Made by a program: the position numbers and the translations under genes
Notes under the pieces: generated by a model
Told to the model about the DNA's origin: nothing
The model's database searches: none
Seen by the model: only the letters and a program-made list of their open reading frames with translations
NCBI GenBank assembly: GCA_003445035.1
Contig: DLVV01000296.1
Span: forward strand, 1-6,260
DNA length: 6,260 bases
Origin: Planctomycetaceae bacterium
GTDB taxonomy: Bacteria > Planctomycetota > Planctomycetia > Planctomycetales > Planctomycetaceae
Direction of reading: 5' to 3'
In this document: positions 1 to 6,063 of the stretch, in pieces
Position numbering within the stretch: the first letter of the stretch is position 1
Layout of the letters: the number at the start of each line of letters is the position of its first letter

Positions 1-467
1 GTCTTCTTCCAGGCCGTCAGGATCTGCACGTCACTCTCCAGCGAGTTCTCCGCCACCTTGTACTGCTTGAACCGTTTCTCGAGGTCCTTGCGGACATCGT
101 CGGCCGAGTACGTGTGCTTGGCGTAAACAAACTCGCTCCGCCCGGTGTCGAGGTCGTTCCGCAACGCCAGGATCGCCGTCTTCTGCGAATCCAGCCCGCC
201 GCTTCTCCGCTCGACTTCCTTGGCCTTGTGATCGACATCGACCTGAGCCGAGGCGATCACGTGCATCATGTCGCGGATGTCCGGGACCAGGTTCTCGACT
301 TCCGTTCGAGCTCGCTCGATCTCGAATTCCAGCGGCACTTCCGATTTCACCGCATCGCGAACTGTCCCACCCCAGGTCGTAGCGTAACTGAGAACGTCAC
401 GCCCGAAGACGAAGGTCCCCAGGGACACTAGGACGGCCGCACCAATCAGGCTCTTCTTCAAAAACAT
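1..467 (-). CDS. Membrane-anchored coiled-coil protein, 3' end missing (off left edge)
   Basis: 155 complete codons are visible and the gene runs off the left edge without a stop. The start is the ATG at 465-467, preceded by AGGGAG (475-480) at normal Shine-Dalgarno spacing. Residues about 5-22 form one hydrophobic segment after two lysines, so the protein is probably anchored in the inner membrane or is exported. The rest is charged and helical: residues about 47-70 and 75-107 and the stretch from 122 onward are rich in E, K, R and D with regular hydrophobic positions, as in a coiled coil. A short beta-like insert (FVYAKHTY, 113-120) interrupts it. From memory, planctomycetes carry a family of such proteins, usually called hypothetical. 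It resembles PspA in helical style only; PspA itself has no N-terminal membrane span. Function is unknown. The sigma-54 promoter candidate upstream would fit an envelope-stress role, but that is inference. Confidence 0.8.
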   Translation of the reverse strand, partial: MFLKKSLIGAAVLVSLGTFVFGRDVLSYATTWGGTVRDAVKSEVPLEFEIERARTEVENLVPDIRDMMHVIASAQVDVDHKAKEVERRSGGLDSQKTAILALRNDLDTGRSEFVYAKHTYSADDVRKDLEKRFKQYKVAENSLESDVQILTAWKK

Positions 468-524
468 GGTACTGCTCCCTTTGGCTTGTACCCTCGGAGG
501 CCTTCATCGGGAGAACATCTCGCC

Positions 525-540
525 GGCAAAGTGCCTGCCA
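525..540 (-). promoter_or_regulatory. Candidate sigma-54 (-24/-12) promoter for the coiled-coil gene
   Basis: On the minus strand the sequence reads TGGCAGGCACTTTGCC. The sigma-54 consensus is TGGCACGRNNNTTGCW. The invariant GG (538-539) and GC (526-527) are present with exactly 10 bases between them, and the TGGCA and TTTGC cores both match. Mismatches fall at three less critical positions. Transcription would begin near 514, giving a leader of about 47 bases before the ATG at 467. A perfect 8-base palindrome, GACCGGTC (617-624), lies about 80 bases further upstream, where an enhancer-binding activator could sit; that part is weak. No regulator gene is visible in the window. Confidence 0.55.
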
Positions 541-644
541 AAATCGTTTCTGAGGGTATTTCGCCGCGGGGGACAGAATCTTGAAACGGATTGCCCGGTT
601 TTTTAGAGGATTCCAGGACCGGTCGTTCCGCGGTGGCCGAGGTC

Positions 645-674
645 TCGCCTGGAAAGGCAATGTGTGTGTATAAG
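645..674 (+). promoter_or_regulatory. Weak sigma-70-like promoter for the beta-helix gene
   Basis: TATAAG (669-674) matches five of six positions of the -10 consensus. The best -35 at a usable distance is TCGCCT (645-650), with an 18-base spacer and only three of six matches. The leader to the ATG at 739 would be roughly 55-60 bases. The placement is sensible but the -35 is poor, so this is only a candidate. Confidence 0.2.
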
Positions 675-738
675 GACGCCCTTGACCTCCACGCACGTCG
701 GCTGACCGTCACCATGTCAGAATTGAGGAAGCCGTTGA

Positions 739-1881
739 ATGAAATCCCCGACCAACGATACGCTCCTTAGACTACTCACGGTAAGAGTTTGGCCGGTGCT
801 GGCGTTCGCTGTGTTTGCCCAACCGGCTGGCGCGCAGATCAATGTCCGTGATTACGGCGCCAAGGGGGACAACGTCACCGACGACACAGCGGCCATCCGC
901 GCGGCCGTTGCGGCGGCTCAGCGGGCATATACGCTGACGAAGTCCTCGGTTCCGGGTGGACATGGCGGAATTCCAACGCGGCCCGAAATCGTCTTTCCGA
1001 GCGGGCGTTACCTGATCACCGAAGCGATCTATATCGCAGGTGGCGTCGTGCGGGGCAAAGGCGAGGCGCTGCTCATTCAGAAGCATCCTGACAAGGACCT
1101 CATCACCTCGCAAAACGCCTGGCGGATGACGATCTCCGGCCTGACGTTTGTCGGCGGGCGGAATCAACTGCAACTGAGCAATGCCAATGACGACGGTGGA
1201 TTCATTCAGATTTCCGAGTGCCGGTTCTATGGCGCGGCCGCAGTGGCGGTCGTCATGGGCAAGGGGAGCAACTCCACCCAGCTGAAAATCCGTGACTGCG
1301 TATTCGTCGAACCGGAGCAAGCCCTTGTCAGCTATACCGACGAGACCAACGTGACCGACTGCTGGATCACGAGCAGCCGGAAGATGAAGAACAAGGCGGT
1401 GATCGAAAACCGCGGTGGACGAATGGTCCTCGAGAAGATCCTCGGCGTCCCCCGGGTTAACGGAACGGATCAGCGCTGGGTCGACGTGTATTTCGGCAAC
1501 CTGACCTGCCGCAACTTTCGCTTCGGCGGCGAGGGCGGCGGCTTTACACCGGTCGTCAATTTCGTGAAGTATATTCCCGAACCGGCTTCGTTTGGTCTGG
1601 GGCCTTCGATCGTTCTGGAAGGGTGTCAGATTTACGCCCGGGGAAACTCCAAGCGGCGGTGCGCCGTTTCCTGTGAGGAAATCCCCAACGGAATCACCAT
1701 CCGCGAATGCGCTCTTTCCGTCCCGGCTGTCCACTTGAGTGACAGAATCGACCTGCAGAACTATTTTCTGGGCGCTCGATCCAGCATGCTGCATTTTCAG
1801 CTGAAACAGAATCGAAGCGACCAGCAGTACGACCTGCCGAGACGGCTTCAGCAGCCAATTGTAGGAAGACCGATGAAGTAG
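739..1881 (+). CDS. Exported right-handed beta-helix protein (Pectate_lyase_3 type)
   Basis: 380 residues. The ATG at 739 is preceded by GAGGA (725-729) at nine bases, which supports this start. Residues 1-32 look like a Sec signal peptide: basic residues at R11 and R16, a hydrophobic core at about 18-28, and an AGA cleavage site before Q33. The mature protein opens with INVRDYGAKGDNVTDDTAAI (34-53), the signature of the Pectate_lyase_3 family, found at the N-terminus of many parallel beta-helix proteins, including phage tailspike-like and GH28/GH55-like ones. The typical VxFPSGxYLI strand follows at about 85-94, then repeated short strands (SGLTF, ISECRF, IRDCVF, VTDCWI, LEGCQI, IRECAL) that mark the helix coils. 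The family binds or cleaves polysaccharides, but I see no catalytic motif that fixes a substrate, so the name pectate lyase should not be taken literally. Compared with the usual family start there are about 18 extra residues (62-82) before the first strand. It probably acts outside the cytoplasm. Confidence 0.85.
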   Translation: MKSPTNDTLLRLLTVRVWPVLAFAVFAQPAGAQINVRDYGAKGDNVTDDTAAIRAAVAAAQRAYTLTKSSVPGGHGGIPTRPEIVFPSGRYLITEAIYIAGGVVRGKGEALLIQKHPDKDLITSQNAWRMTISGLTFVGGRNQLQLSNANDDGGFIQISECRFYGAAAVAVVMGKGSNSTQLKIRDCVFVEPEQALVSYTDETNVTDCWITSSRKMKNKAVIENRGGRMVLEKILGVPRVNGTDQRWVDVYFGNLTCRNFRFGGEGGGFTPVVNFVKYIPEPASFGLGPSIVLEGCQIYARGNSKRRCAVSCEEIPNGITIRECALSVPAVHLSDRIDLQNYFLGARSSMLHFQLKQNRSDQQYDLPRRLQQPIVGRPMK

Positions 1882-1891
1882 ACTCACTGTC

Positions 1892-1923
1892 CCCCGATCG
1901 CCTGGGACGCTTTGCCATCGGGG
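1892..1923 (+). terminator. Possible terminator hairpin after the beta-helix gene
   Basis: CCCCGAT (1892-1898) pairs perfectly with ATCGGGG (1917-1923) across an 18-base loop, 11 bases after the stop codon of the beta-helix gene. The stem is strong, but no T-run follows and the loop is long, so it is a possible structured 3' end rather than a clear intrinsic terminator. Confidence 0.35.
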
Positions 1924-2033
1924 TCGCAACTGTGGTTGCTGGCCCACTGAGAATCTTCACGTTGAACCTTTAGCGTCGAACGTCTTCATCCAGACGGTGA
2001 CCACTTGGTTTGCGCCGAGGTCGAGCGTTGCCA

Positions 2034-2048
2034 GTTGCCAGCGGCAAC
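2034..2048. terminator. Short hairpin in the convergent gap
   Basis: GTTGCC-AGC-GGCAAC is a perfect 6-bp stem with a 3-base loop, about 100 bases past the stop of the dipeptidase gene (2149-2151) on the minus strand. It lies between two convergent genes and could serve either direction. There is no T-run on either side, so a terminator role is only suggested by position. Confidence 0.25.
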
Positions 2049-2148
2049 ACCGGTCATGGCTACACCTGGGCACGCGGAGACGATTTTACGCGCGAGTTGG
2101 CCGGACGACTCCTCGGACGACGTACGTCACCGAATCGCCTGCCCCCGG

Positions 2149-3228
2149 CTAGTCTTCGCCCCAGGCCCGGTAGAAGAAGTCGACCCAGTTCCGGTAGAGA
2201 ATCCCGTCGATGTCCTCCTGGGAATAGCCTCGAGCGGCCAGAATTCCGGCGATGTTGCCCAGGTCGGCGATCGTTTCCAGGTCCGCCGGTGACTGTTCCT
2301 TGCCGAAGCCGCCGTCAAGATCGGTGCCGAGTGCGGCGTGCCGTGCGTTGCCGGCGATCTGGCAGACGTGATCGATGTGGTCGACGATGTGCTCCATCGT
2401 CACCTCGCCGGGCTGGGTCACCCCGATCACCCAGCCGGGTTTGATCATCCAGCAGTCGAATGCCGCCCCGATCACCGCGTCACGTTCGATCAGGGCCTTG
2501 ATCTGTTCGTCCGCCAACTGGCGGTCGCTGGGCACCAGCGAACGGCAGTTGTGGTGACTGGCCAGGACCGGACCCGAGTAGACGTCCAGGGCTTCCCAGA
2601 ACGACTGGTCGGCCAAGTGTGTCACGTCCAGCAACATCCCCGCCTGTTCCATCTCGCGAAGCAGGTCCGGTCCATCGGCGGTCAATCCGCCCTCACTGCC
2701 GGTTCCGAAGCAATAGGGGGCCGGTCCGTAGTGAGCCGGACCCAGGATCTTCAATCCGGCTTCGTACCACTCGGCGATCTGGGCGGGGGAGAGAATGGGG
2801 GGGCTGCCTTCCATGCTCAGGATGAACCCGATCGGCAGTTCTCCGGTCGTGTCGTTTTCCCAGGCGGTGATGTGATCCCGGAGCGACGCCGAGTCGGTGA
2901 TTTCTCGCAGCACACCACGTTCGACCAGTGAGCGGTAGTAGGCCAGTTGGCCGTAGGAGGCTCCGTACGCGGCATCGCGGGACTGGAAGTGGGTCAGCAC
3001 CGAGTCCTTTCGGTGGAGTCGTGGGAGCAGGGTCGAGATGGTCATCCCGATTCGGCCTCGGCGCAATTCCTCCCAACTCACCGTGCATTCGCCCGGAATG
3101 ATCCCCTCGAACTGGCTCTCGAACTCTCTCAGTTCCGAGACCGGTTTCAGCAAATCACGGTTCCATTCCAGGGCGTTCCAGGCCATGTCGAGGTGGGCGT
3201 CAAAGATCAACTGGGGGGCATCGGGCAT
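2149..3228 (-). CDS. M19-family metallodipeptidase (membrane/renal dipeptidase family)
   Basis: 359 residues, full length for peptidase family M19, which hydrolyses dipeptides (in some members D-amino-acid dipeptides, Cys-Gly or beta-lactams) with a two-zinc centre in a TIM-barrel fold. The metal ligands are visible in order: H12 and D14 in FDAHLD, the bridging E140 in LSMEGSP, H204 in DVTHLAD, H225 in ASHHNCRSL, and the catalytic aspartate D303 in LGTDLDGGFG, where many members have GSDFDG. There is no signal peptide or membrane segment, so it is predicted to be cytoplasmic, unlike the anchored mammalian enzyme. It is the last gene of the minus-strand run, 54 bases after the DUF423 gene. The ATG at 3228 has no Shine-Dalgarno match; a 10-base motif shared with the DJ-1 gene sits five bases upstream. 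HLD is 12 residues from the start, as expected for the family. The natural substrate cannot be told from sequence. Confidence 0.93.
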   Translation of the reverse strand: MPDAPQLIFDAHLDMAWNALEWNRDLLKPVSELREFESQFEGIIPGECTVSWEELRRGRIGMTISTLLPRLHRKDSVLTHFQSRDAAYGASYGQLAYYRSLVERGVLREITDSASLRDHITAWENDTTGELPIGFILSMEGSPPILSPAQIAEWYEAGLKILGPAHYGPAPYCFGTGSEGGLTADGPDLLREMEQAGMLLDVTHLADQSFWEALDVYSGPVLASHHNCRSLVPSDRQLADEQIKALIERDAVIGAAFDCWMIKPGWVIGVTQPGEVTMEHIVDHIDHVCQIAGNARHAALGTDLDGGFGKEQSPADLETIADLGNIAGILAARGYSQEDIDGILYRNWVDFFYRAWGED

Positions 3229-3233
3229 CGATG

Positions 3234-3243
3234 GGGCTTTCGT
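3234..3243 (-). repeat. 10-base motif upstream of dipeptidase start (copy 1)
   Basis: On the minus strand this reads ACGAAAGCCC and ends five bases before the dipeptidase ATG. The identical 10-mer lies at 4396-4405, seven bases before the DJ-1/PfpI ATG. It occupies the usual ribosome-binding position in two genes that lack a Shine-Dalgarno sequence. Function is unknown and chance is possible. Confidence 0.35.
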
Positions 3244-3282
3244 TGGAGGGAGTGAGAGGTGACGGTTGGTTGCTGTCGACGC

Positions 3283-3750
3283 TCAGGGGGTCGGTGTCGA
3301 TTGCGTTCCACAGGGGCAGGTTCCGGCCGCCAGCAGGAACCAGCCGATGATCATCAACGTGCCTCCGGTCGGAGCCACCGGCCCGAAGCTCGAGATGCCG
3401 GTGATGGCCAGGGCGTAGAGTCCTCCGGAGAAGCCGATGATACCCAGGCCGAAACAGATTCCGGCGGCCTGGAGAGGCCAGTTCCGGGTCCCGGCGAGTG
3501 AGCCGGCCAGGCCAACGGCGATCATCCCCAACGCGTGCCAGACGTGGTAGCGGACTCCGGTGCGAATGTCGTCGAGCGCTTTGGCGGCGGCTGTGATGGG
3601 GCCTCCGAGTTTTTCGACAACCGGCTTGTCGCCGTGGACCTCCTGGAGACGTTCATCGAGTCCGTGGGCAGCGACGGCTCCGACGATCACCCCCAGTCCC
3701 AGCAGGATCGCTCCGCAGGTGACCCAGCAGCGACAGCACTTGTTCGACAT
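3283..3750 (-). CDS. DUF423 (YgdD-like) inner-membrane protein with cysteine-rich termini
   Basis: 155 residues from the ATG at 3748-3750. The frame stays open further upstream, but the added residues are arginine-rich and unlike the family, so I place the start at MSNKCC. DUF423 proteins are small four-span membrane proteins of unknown function. The marks are here: GAVAAHGL (24-31), YHVWHALGM (68-76), GFSGGLYAL (106-114) and PTGGTLMIIGW (127-137). Predicted spans are about 9-29, 69-87, 92-117 and 125-143. A polar stretch of about 35 residues (32-66) after the first span makes it longer than the roughly 120-130 residues typical elsewhere. The unusual part is cysteine: C5, C6, C8 and C12 before and at the start of the first span, and C145 and C147 (CPC) in the tail. 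With four spans both ends face the same side. It lies 47 bases after the DJ-1 gene and 54 before the dipeptidase. No clear Shine-Dalgarno sequence. Confidence 0.85.
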   Translation of the reverse strand: MSNKCCRCWVTCGAILLGLGVIVGAVAAHGLDERLQEVHGDKPVVEKLGGPITAAAKALDDIRTGVRYHVWHALGMIAVGLAGSLAGTRNWPLQAAGICFGLGIIGFSGGLYALAITGISSFGPVAPTGGTLMIIGWFLLAAGTCPCGTQSTPTP

Positions 3751-3797
3751 GACGATGTTCTCTGAGTGGAAGAAGAGGGGCGAGTTGTCCGAACGGT

Positions 3798-4388
3798 TCA
3801 GGAGATGCGGATCCCGAGGGTGTCGAGGAAGGCGGCCAGCCAACGGGGCTGGGCGGGCCAGGCGGGAGCGGTGACCAGGTGGCCGTCGACGTGTACGGCG
3901 TCGATGGCCACCTCGACGTATTCTCCGCCGGCGAGTGTAATCTCGGGACCGCATGCCGGGTAGGCGGTGCAGCGGCGTCCGGCCAGAATGCCGGCGGCGG
4001 CCAACACCTGCAACCCGTGGCAGACAGCGGCGATTGGCCGGCTGTCGCCGTCGAAGGCTCGTACGATCTCCAGCACGCGGGCATTGAGGCGGATGTACTC
4101 GGGAGCCCGGCCGCCGGGGACCAGCAGCGCGTCATAGTCGGCCGGGTCGACCGTCTCGAAGTCGGCGTTGAGTGTGAAGTTGTGCCCTCGCTTTTCGGTG
4201 TAGGTCTGGTCGCCTTCGAAGTCGTGGACACTGGTTCGGATCTGGTCACCGGAGGATTTGTCGGGACAGACCACATCGACCTGGCACCCGATCATCTCGA
4301 GGGCCTGAACCGGGACCATCAACTCGTAGTCCTCCACGAAATCTCCGGCCAGAACGAGGATACGGCGGAGCGGAGCGTCGTCGGTCAT
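3798..4388 (-). CDS. DJ-1/PfpI family protein (class I glutamine amidotransferase-like)
   Basis: 196 residues, full length for the family. The nucleophile elbow is AAVCHGLQ, with C123 as the probable nucleophile and H124 beside it. Upstream, GDFVEDYEL (15-23) holds E19, the glutamate that normally polarises this cysteine, and [15 protein letters not shown] (86-100) is the family's conserved PGG loop. The C-terminal [20 protein letters not shown] (173-192) completes the flavodoxin-like domain. Members act as protein deglycases or glyoxalases on methylglyoxal adducts, as chaperones, or as peptidases in archaea. Which applies here is not shown by sequence; it looks closer to YhbO/PfpI than to human DJ-1. 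No signal peptide, so cytoplasmic. The ATG at 4388 lies 64 bases after the permease stop. There is no Shine-Dalgarno sequence, only the ACGAAAGCCC motif seven bases upstream. Confidence 0.92.
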   Translation of the reverse strand: MTDDAPLRRILVLAGDFVEDYELMVPVQALEMIGCQVDVVCPDKSSGDQIRTSVHDFEGDQTYTEKRGHNFTLNADFETVDPADYDALLVPGGRAPEYIRLNARVLEIVRAFDGDSRPIAAVCHGLQVLAAAGILAGRRCTAYPACGPEITLAGGEYVEVAIDAVHVDGHLVTAPAWPAQPRWLAAFLDTLGIRIS

Positions 4389-4395
4389 TGGGTGT

Positions 4396-4405
4396 GGGCT
4401 TTCGT
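4396..4405 (-). repeat. 10-base motif upstream of DJ-1/PfpI start (copy 2)
   Basis: Minus-strand ACGAAAGCCC, ending seven bases before the DJ-1/PfpI ATG; identical to 3234-3243. The similarity may continue past the start codons, since the proteins begin MPDAPQL and MTDDAPL. This could be a shared translation or regulatory element, or chance. Confidence 0.35.
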
Positions 4406-4452
4406 CGAGGACACTGTTCGTGGAGATTGAGGGACGCAGGTGCTGGCCGATG

Positions 4453-5400
4453 TCAGTGAGGAATCAGTCCGCTCAATTGGGCTGCCGACAGGGCGGCGGT
4501 GCCCAGCAGCAGGTAGCCGAATCTGTTGCGAAGCGTGGATCCTCCGAGGCGTTCGCTGAGTTGTGTGCCGATGCGGGCTCCGATGGTGCCGCCGGCCAGA
4601 AGTGCCATCGCCGGAATCAGTTCGACTCGGCCGTACCAGGCGTGGATCGCCGCTGCCTGGGCGGCGACCAGCCAGACGACCACCAATGTCACGGCGACGG
4701 CCTGGTGTGTGCCCAGGCCGATGCAGTAGATCAAACCGGGTAGCATGATCATCCCGCCGGAAAGTCCCAGTAGCCCGGCCAGAAATCCGACCGCCAGGCC
4801 GAACCAGGCCAGCACAGCGATTGAGGTCTTTGAGGTGTTCAGTTGTGGGAAGCTGGCATAGGGAGGCAGTGGCCAGTTGGCCAGCCAGCCCCGCTTGAAC
4901 GGACGGCCGTGGCGGGTGCGATGTGTTTCCCAGAGGGCCAGGATGCCGACCAATGACAGCAGCGCCGTGTAGCTGCCCAGCACAAGCGACTCGCTGGAGA
5001 TTCCGGTCACTCCGTCCGCGGAACCCACGGACGCAACTGACAGCATTCGGGAGCCGAACCAGACGCCCGTCAGCAGTCCTCCGCTGACGATCAGAGGCAA
5101 TTGCAAGTGGTCCCAGTTGAGGCGGCGGGCCATCAGCCCGGTGGTCGCCTGGCCAAGGGCCTGGCACGACGCGGTGCCAATCCAGGCCAGGCGGAATCCG
5201 TAGATCGCAGACAGAACCGGCACGATCAGAAAGCCGCCACCGACTCCGAACAAGCCCGAAACGAGTCCGATGCCCGCACCGACCAGGACCGTGGCGACGA
5301 TTTCCAGAACTGCAAAAAACTCGGATCCACCGGTTTCGGCCAACACCGATCCGGCGGTCGAGCCGACGGTGACCAGGGAATCGATGGTGTCGGCTGGCAT
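4453..5400 (-). CDS. TauE/SafE family permease (sulfite/organosulfur or anion exporter)
   Basis: 315 residues from the ATG at 5400. An in-frame ATG at 5517 exists, but using it would overlap the upstream membrane-protein gene by about 97 bases and add a polar, arginine-containing stretch, so the start 20 bases after that gene's stop is preferred. The family moves anions such as sulfite, sulfoacetate or other organosulfur compounds across the inner membrane. The two-fold internal repeat is clear: [13 protein letters not shown] (49-61) and [13 protein letters not shown] (209-221), each followed by hydrophobic helices. Hydrophobic spans lie roughly at 30-47, 52-68, 102-120, 138-156, 193-213, 217-230, 234-257, 262-278 and 294-312. 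The central loop (158-190) is basic and proline-containing. Residues 1-28 form a polar N-terminal lead before the first span. Substrate is not determinable. No Shine-Dalgarno sequence is seen; translation may be coupled to the preceding gene. Confidence 0.9.
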   Translation of the reverse strand: MPADTIDSLVTVGSTAGSVLAETGGSEFFAVLEIVATVLVGAGIGLVSGLFGVGGGFLIVPVLSAIYGFRLAWIGTASCQALGQATTGLMARRLNWDHLQLPLIVSGGLLTGVWFGSRMLSVASVGSADGVTGISSESLVLGSYTALLSLVGILALWETHRTRHGRPFKRGWLANWPLPPYASFPQLNTSKTSIAVLAWFGLAVGFLAGLLGLSGGMIMLPGLIYCIGLGTHQAVAVTLVVVWLVAAQAAAIHAWYGRVELIPAMALLAGGTIGARIGTQLSERLGGSTLRNRFGYLLLGTAALSAAQLSGLIPH

Positions 5401-5420
5401 GAGTTCGGGTGCTGAACGGA

Positions 5421-5642
5421 TCAGATCTGGTAATCCGGTAACACCGGATCTTTGGCCGGTGTTTCGCCACGTTGGCGAGCCAACCAGTTGAAGACCAGGT
5501 GCACGATCAGGCCCCACAGGACCGGCAGCACAAGTGCCGCCACAGCCAACATGATCCGTCCACCCAACCAGTCGGTTGACTCGATAGCCGGTCCGGTCGA
5601 TTCCGTAGCCGCTAACAACGAACTGGTGGCGGCGAACGTCAC
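5421..5642 (-). CDS. Small single-span membrane protein of unknown function
   Basis: 73 residues starting with GTG at 5640-5642. I found no in-frame ATG upstream within about 100 bases, and the first internal ATG (M31) would cut into the membrane span. Residues about 30-53 form one strong hydrophobic helix, ending in a basic patch (R56, R58), followed by a polar tail ending VLPDYQI. By the positive-inside rule the tail is probably cytoplasmic. The N-terminal 20 residues are small and polar (A, S, T). Its stop lies only 20 bases before the permease ATG, which suggests a shared transcript and a possible accessory or partner role. I do not recognise the family. The GTG start and absence of a Shine-Dalgarno sequence make the exact N-terminus uncertain. 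Confidence 0.65.
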   Translation of the reverse strand: MTFAATSSLLAATESTGPAIESTDWLGGRIMLAVAALVLPVLWGLIVHLVFNWLARQRGETPAKDPVLPDYQI

Positions 5643-6063
5643 GGAGACGGCGATCCGAGAATGAGGCGCTTCGGAGGACTGTCCAGAGATCAGACGCGAG
5701 TGGGACTCAATATGTCCAAACTGGGACCCTAGGAAGCAAGGTAGTGGTCCTTGGAAGAGCGGTCAACGATGGGGCCAACTTGGAGGACAGAGTGGGTTGG
5801 GCACCCTCGGCGAAGCAGAAAACACCATAATGCACGTTTTTTTGGACCCTGTTCGTGACCCGAAGGGGCGTTTTGGCTATTCTTTAGAAGTGGATGGGAC
5901 TAGCCAAGTCTTGACATGGTTTGGAACGGGTCGGGAATTGTCCAAAAATTGCCGATCTGTTTGAAAGGCGTCGCGAAACTGATGCCTGGTGAGTCTCATC
6001 TGGATTACGGCTTACTCGTAACCCATCACAGTCGCTGACGGTTGTCAGACAGGAGACGTTGAG
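5643..6063. other. 421-base divergent intergenic region
   Basis: This gap separates the minus-strand five-gene run from the plus-strand lipoprotein gene and must hold promoters for both. It is visibly richer in A and T than the genes. TTGACA (5911-5916) is a perfect -35 hexamer on the plus strand, but no good -10 lies 16-18 bases downstream. A run of seven T (5837-5843) has no stem before it. GGACC (5724-5728) and GGTCC (5746-5750) form a weak inverted repeat, and TTACG/CGTAA a 5-bp one near 6005-6021. A plus-strand frame of 40 codons (5916-6038) has no ribosome-binding site and is not called. For the minus-strand genes I see no convincing promoter. Confidence 0.6.
6035..6055 (+). promoter_or_regulatory. 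Shine-Dalgarno sequence with adjacent hairpin before the lipoprotein gene
   Basis: AGGAG (6051-6055) lies eight bases before the ATG at 6064 and fixes that start rather than the in-frame ATG at 6091. Immediately upstream, CTGAC (6035-6039) and GTCAG (6044-6048) pair around a GGTT loop, ending two bases before the AGGAG. Such a hairpin could affect ribosome access or mRNA stability; this is inference. Confidence 0.6.

Noticed and set aside
714..770. 18-codon plus-strand frame (ATG at 714) overlapping the start of the beta-helix gene, possible upstream ORF
   Set aside because: No ribosome-binding site is evident and the GAGGA at 725-729 lies inside it, placed for the ATG at 739. Too short to support as a gene.
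772..1947. Open frame of 391 codons on the minus strand, antisense to the whole beta-helix gene and slightly longer than it
   Set aside because: Its translation shows no recognisable domain, while the opposite strand has a signal peptide, a ribosome-binding site and a clear family signature. Long antisense frames are common in GC-rich DNA.
4385..5470. 361-codon minus-strand frame overlapping the permease in another frame
   Set aside because: The translation is arginine-, glycine- and histidine-rich with no family features; the overlapping permease frame has two conserved repeats and membrane spans.
5401..5517. Longer N-terminus for the TauE/SafE permease starting at an in-frame ATG at 5517
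   Set aside because: It would overlap most of the tail of the small membrane protein and add a polar stretch not expected in the family; the ATG at 5400, 20 bases after the upstream stop, is more economical.
5837..5843. Run of seven T that might end a transcript
   Set aside because: No inverted repeat precedes it on the plus strand, and it lies upstream of genes in both directions, so a terminator is not supported.
5916..6038. 40-codon plus-strand frame in the leader of the lipoprotein gene, possible leader peptide
   Set aside because: It lacks a Shine-Dalgarno sequence and has no runs of regulatory codons; no support beyond being open.
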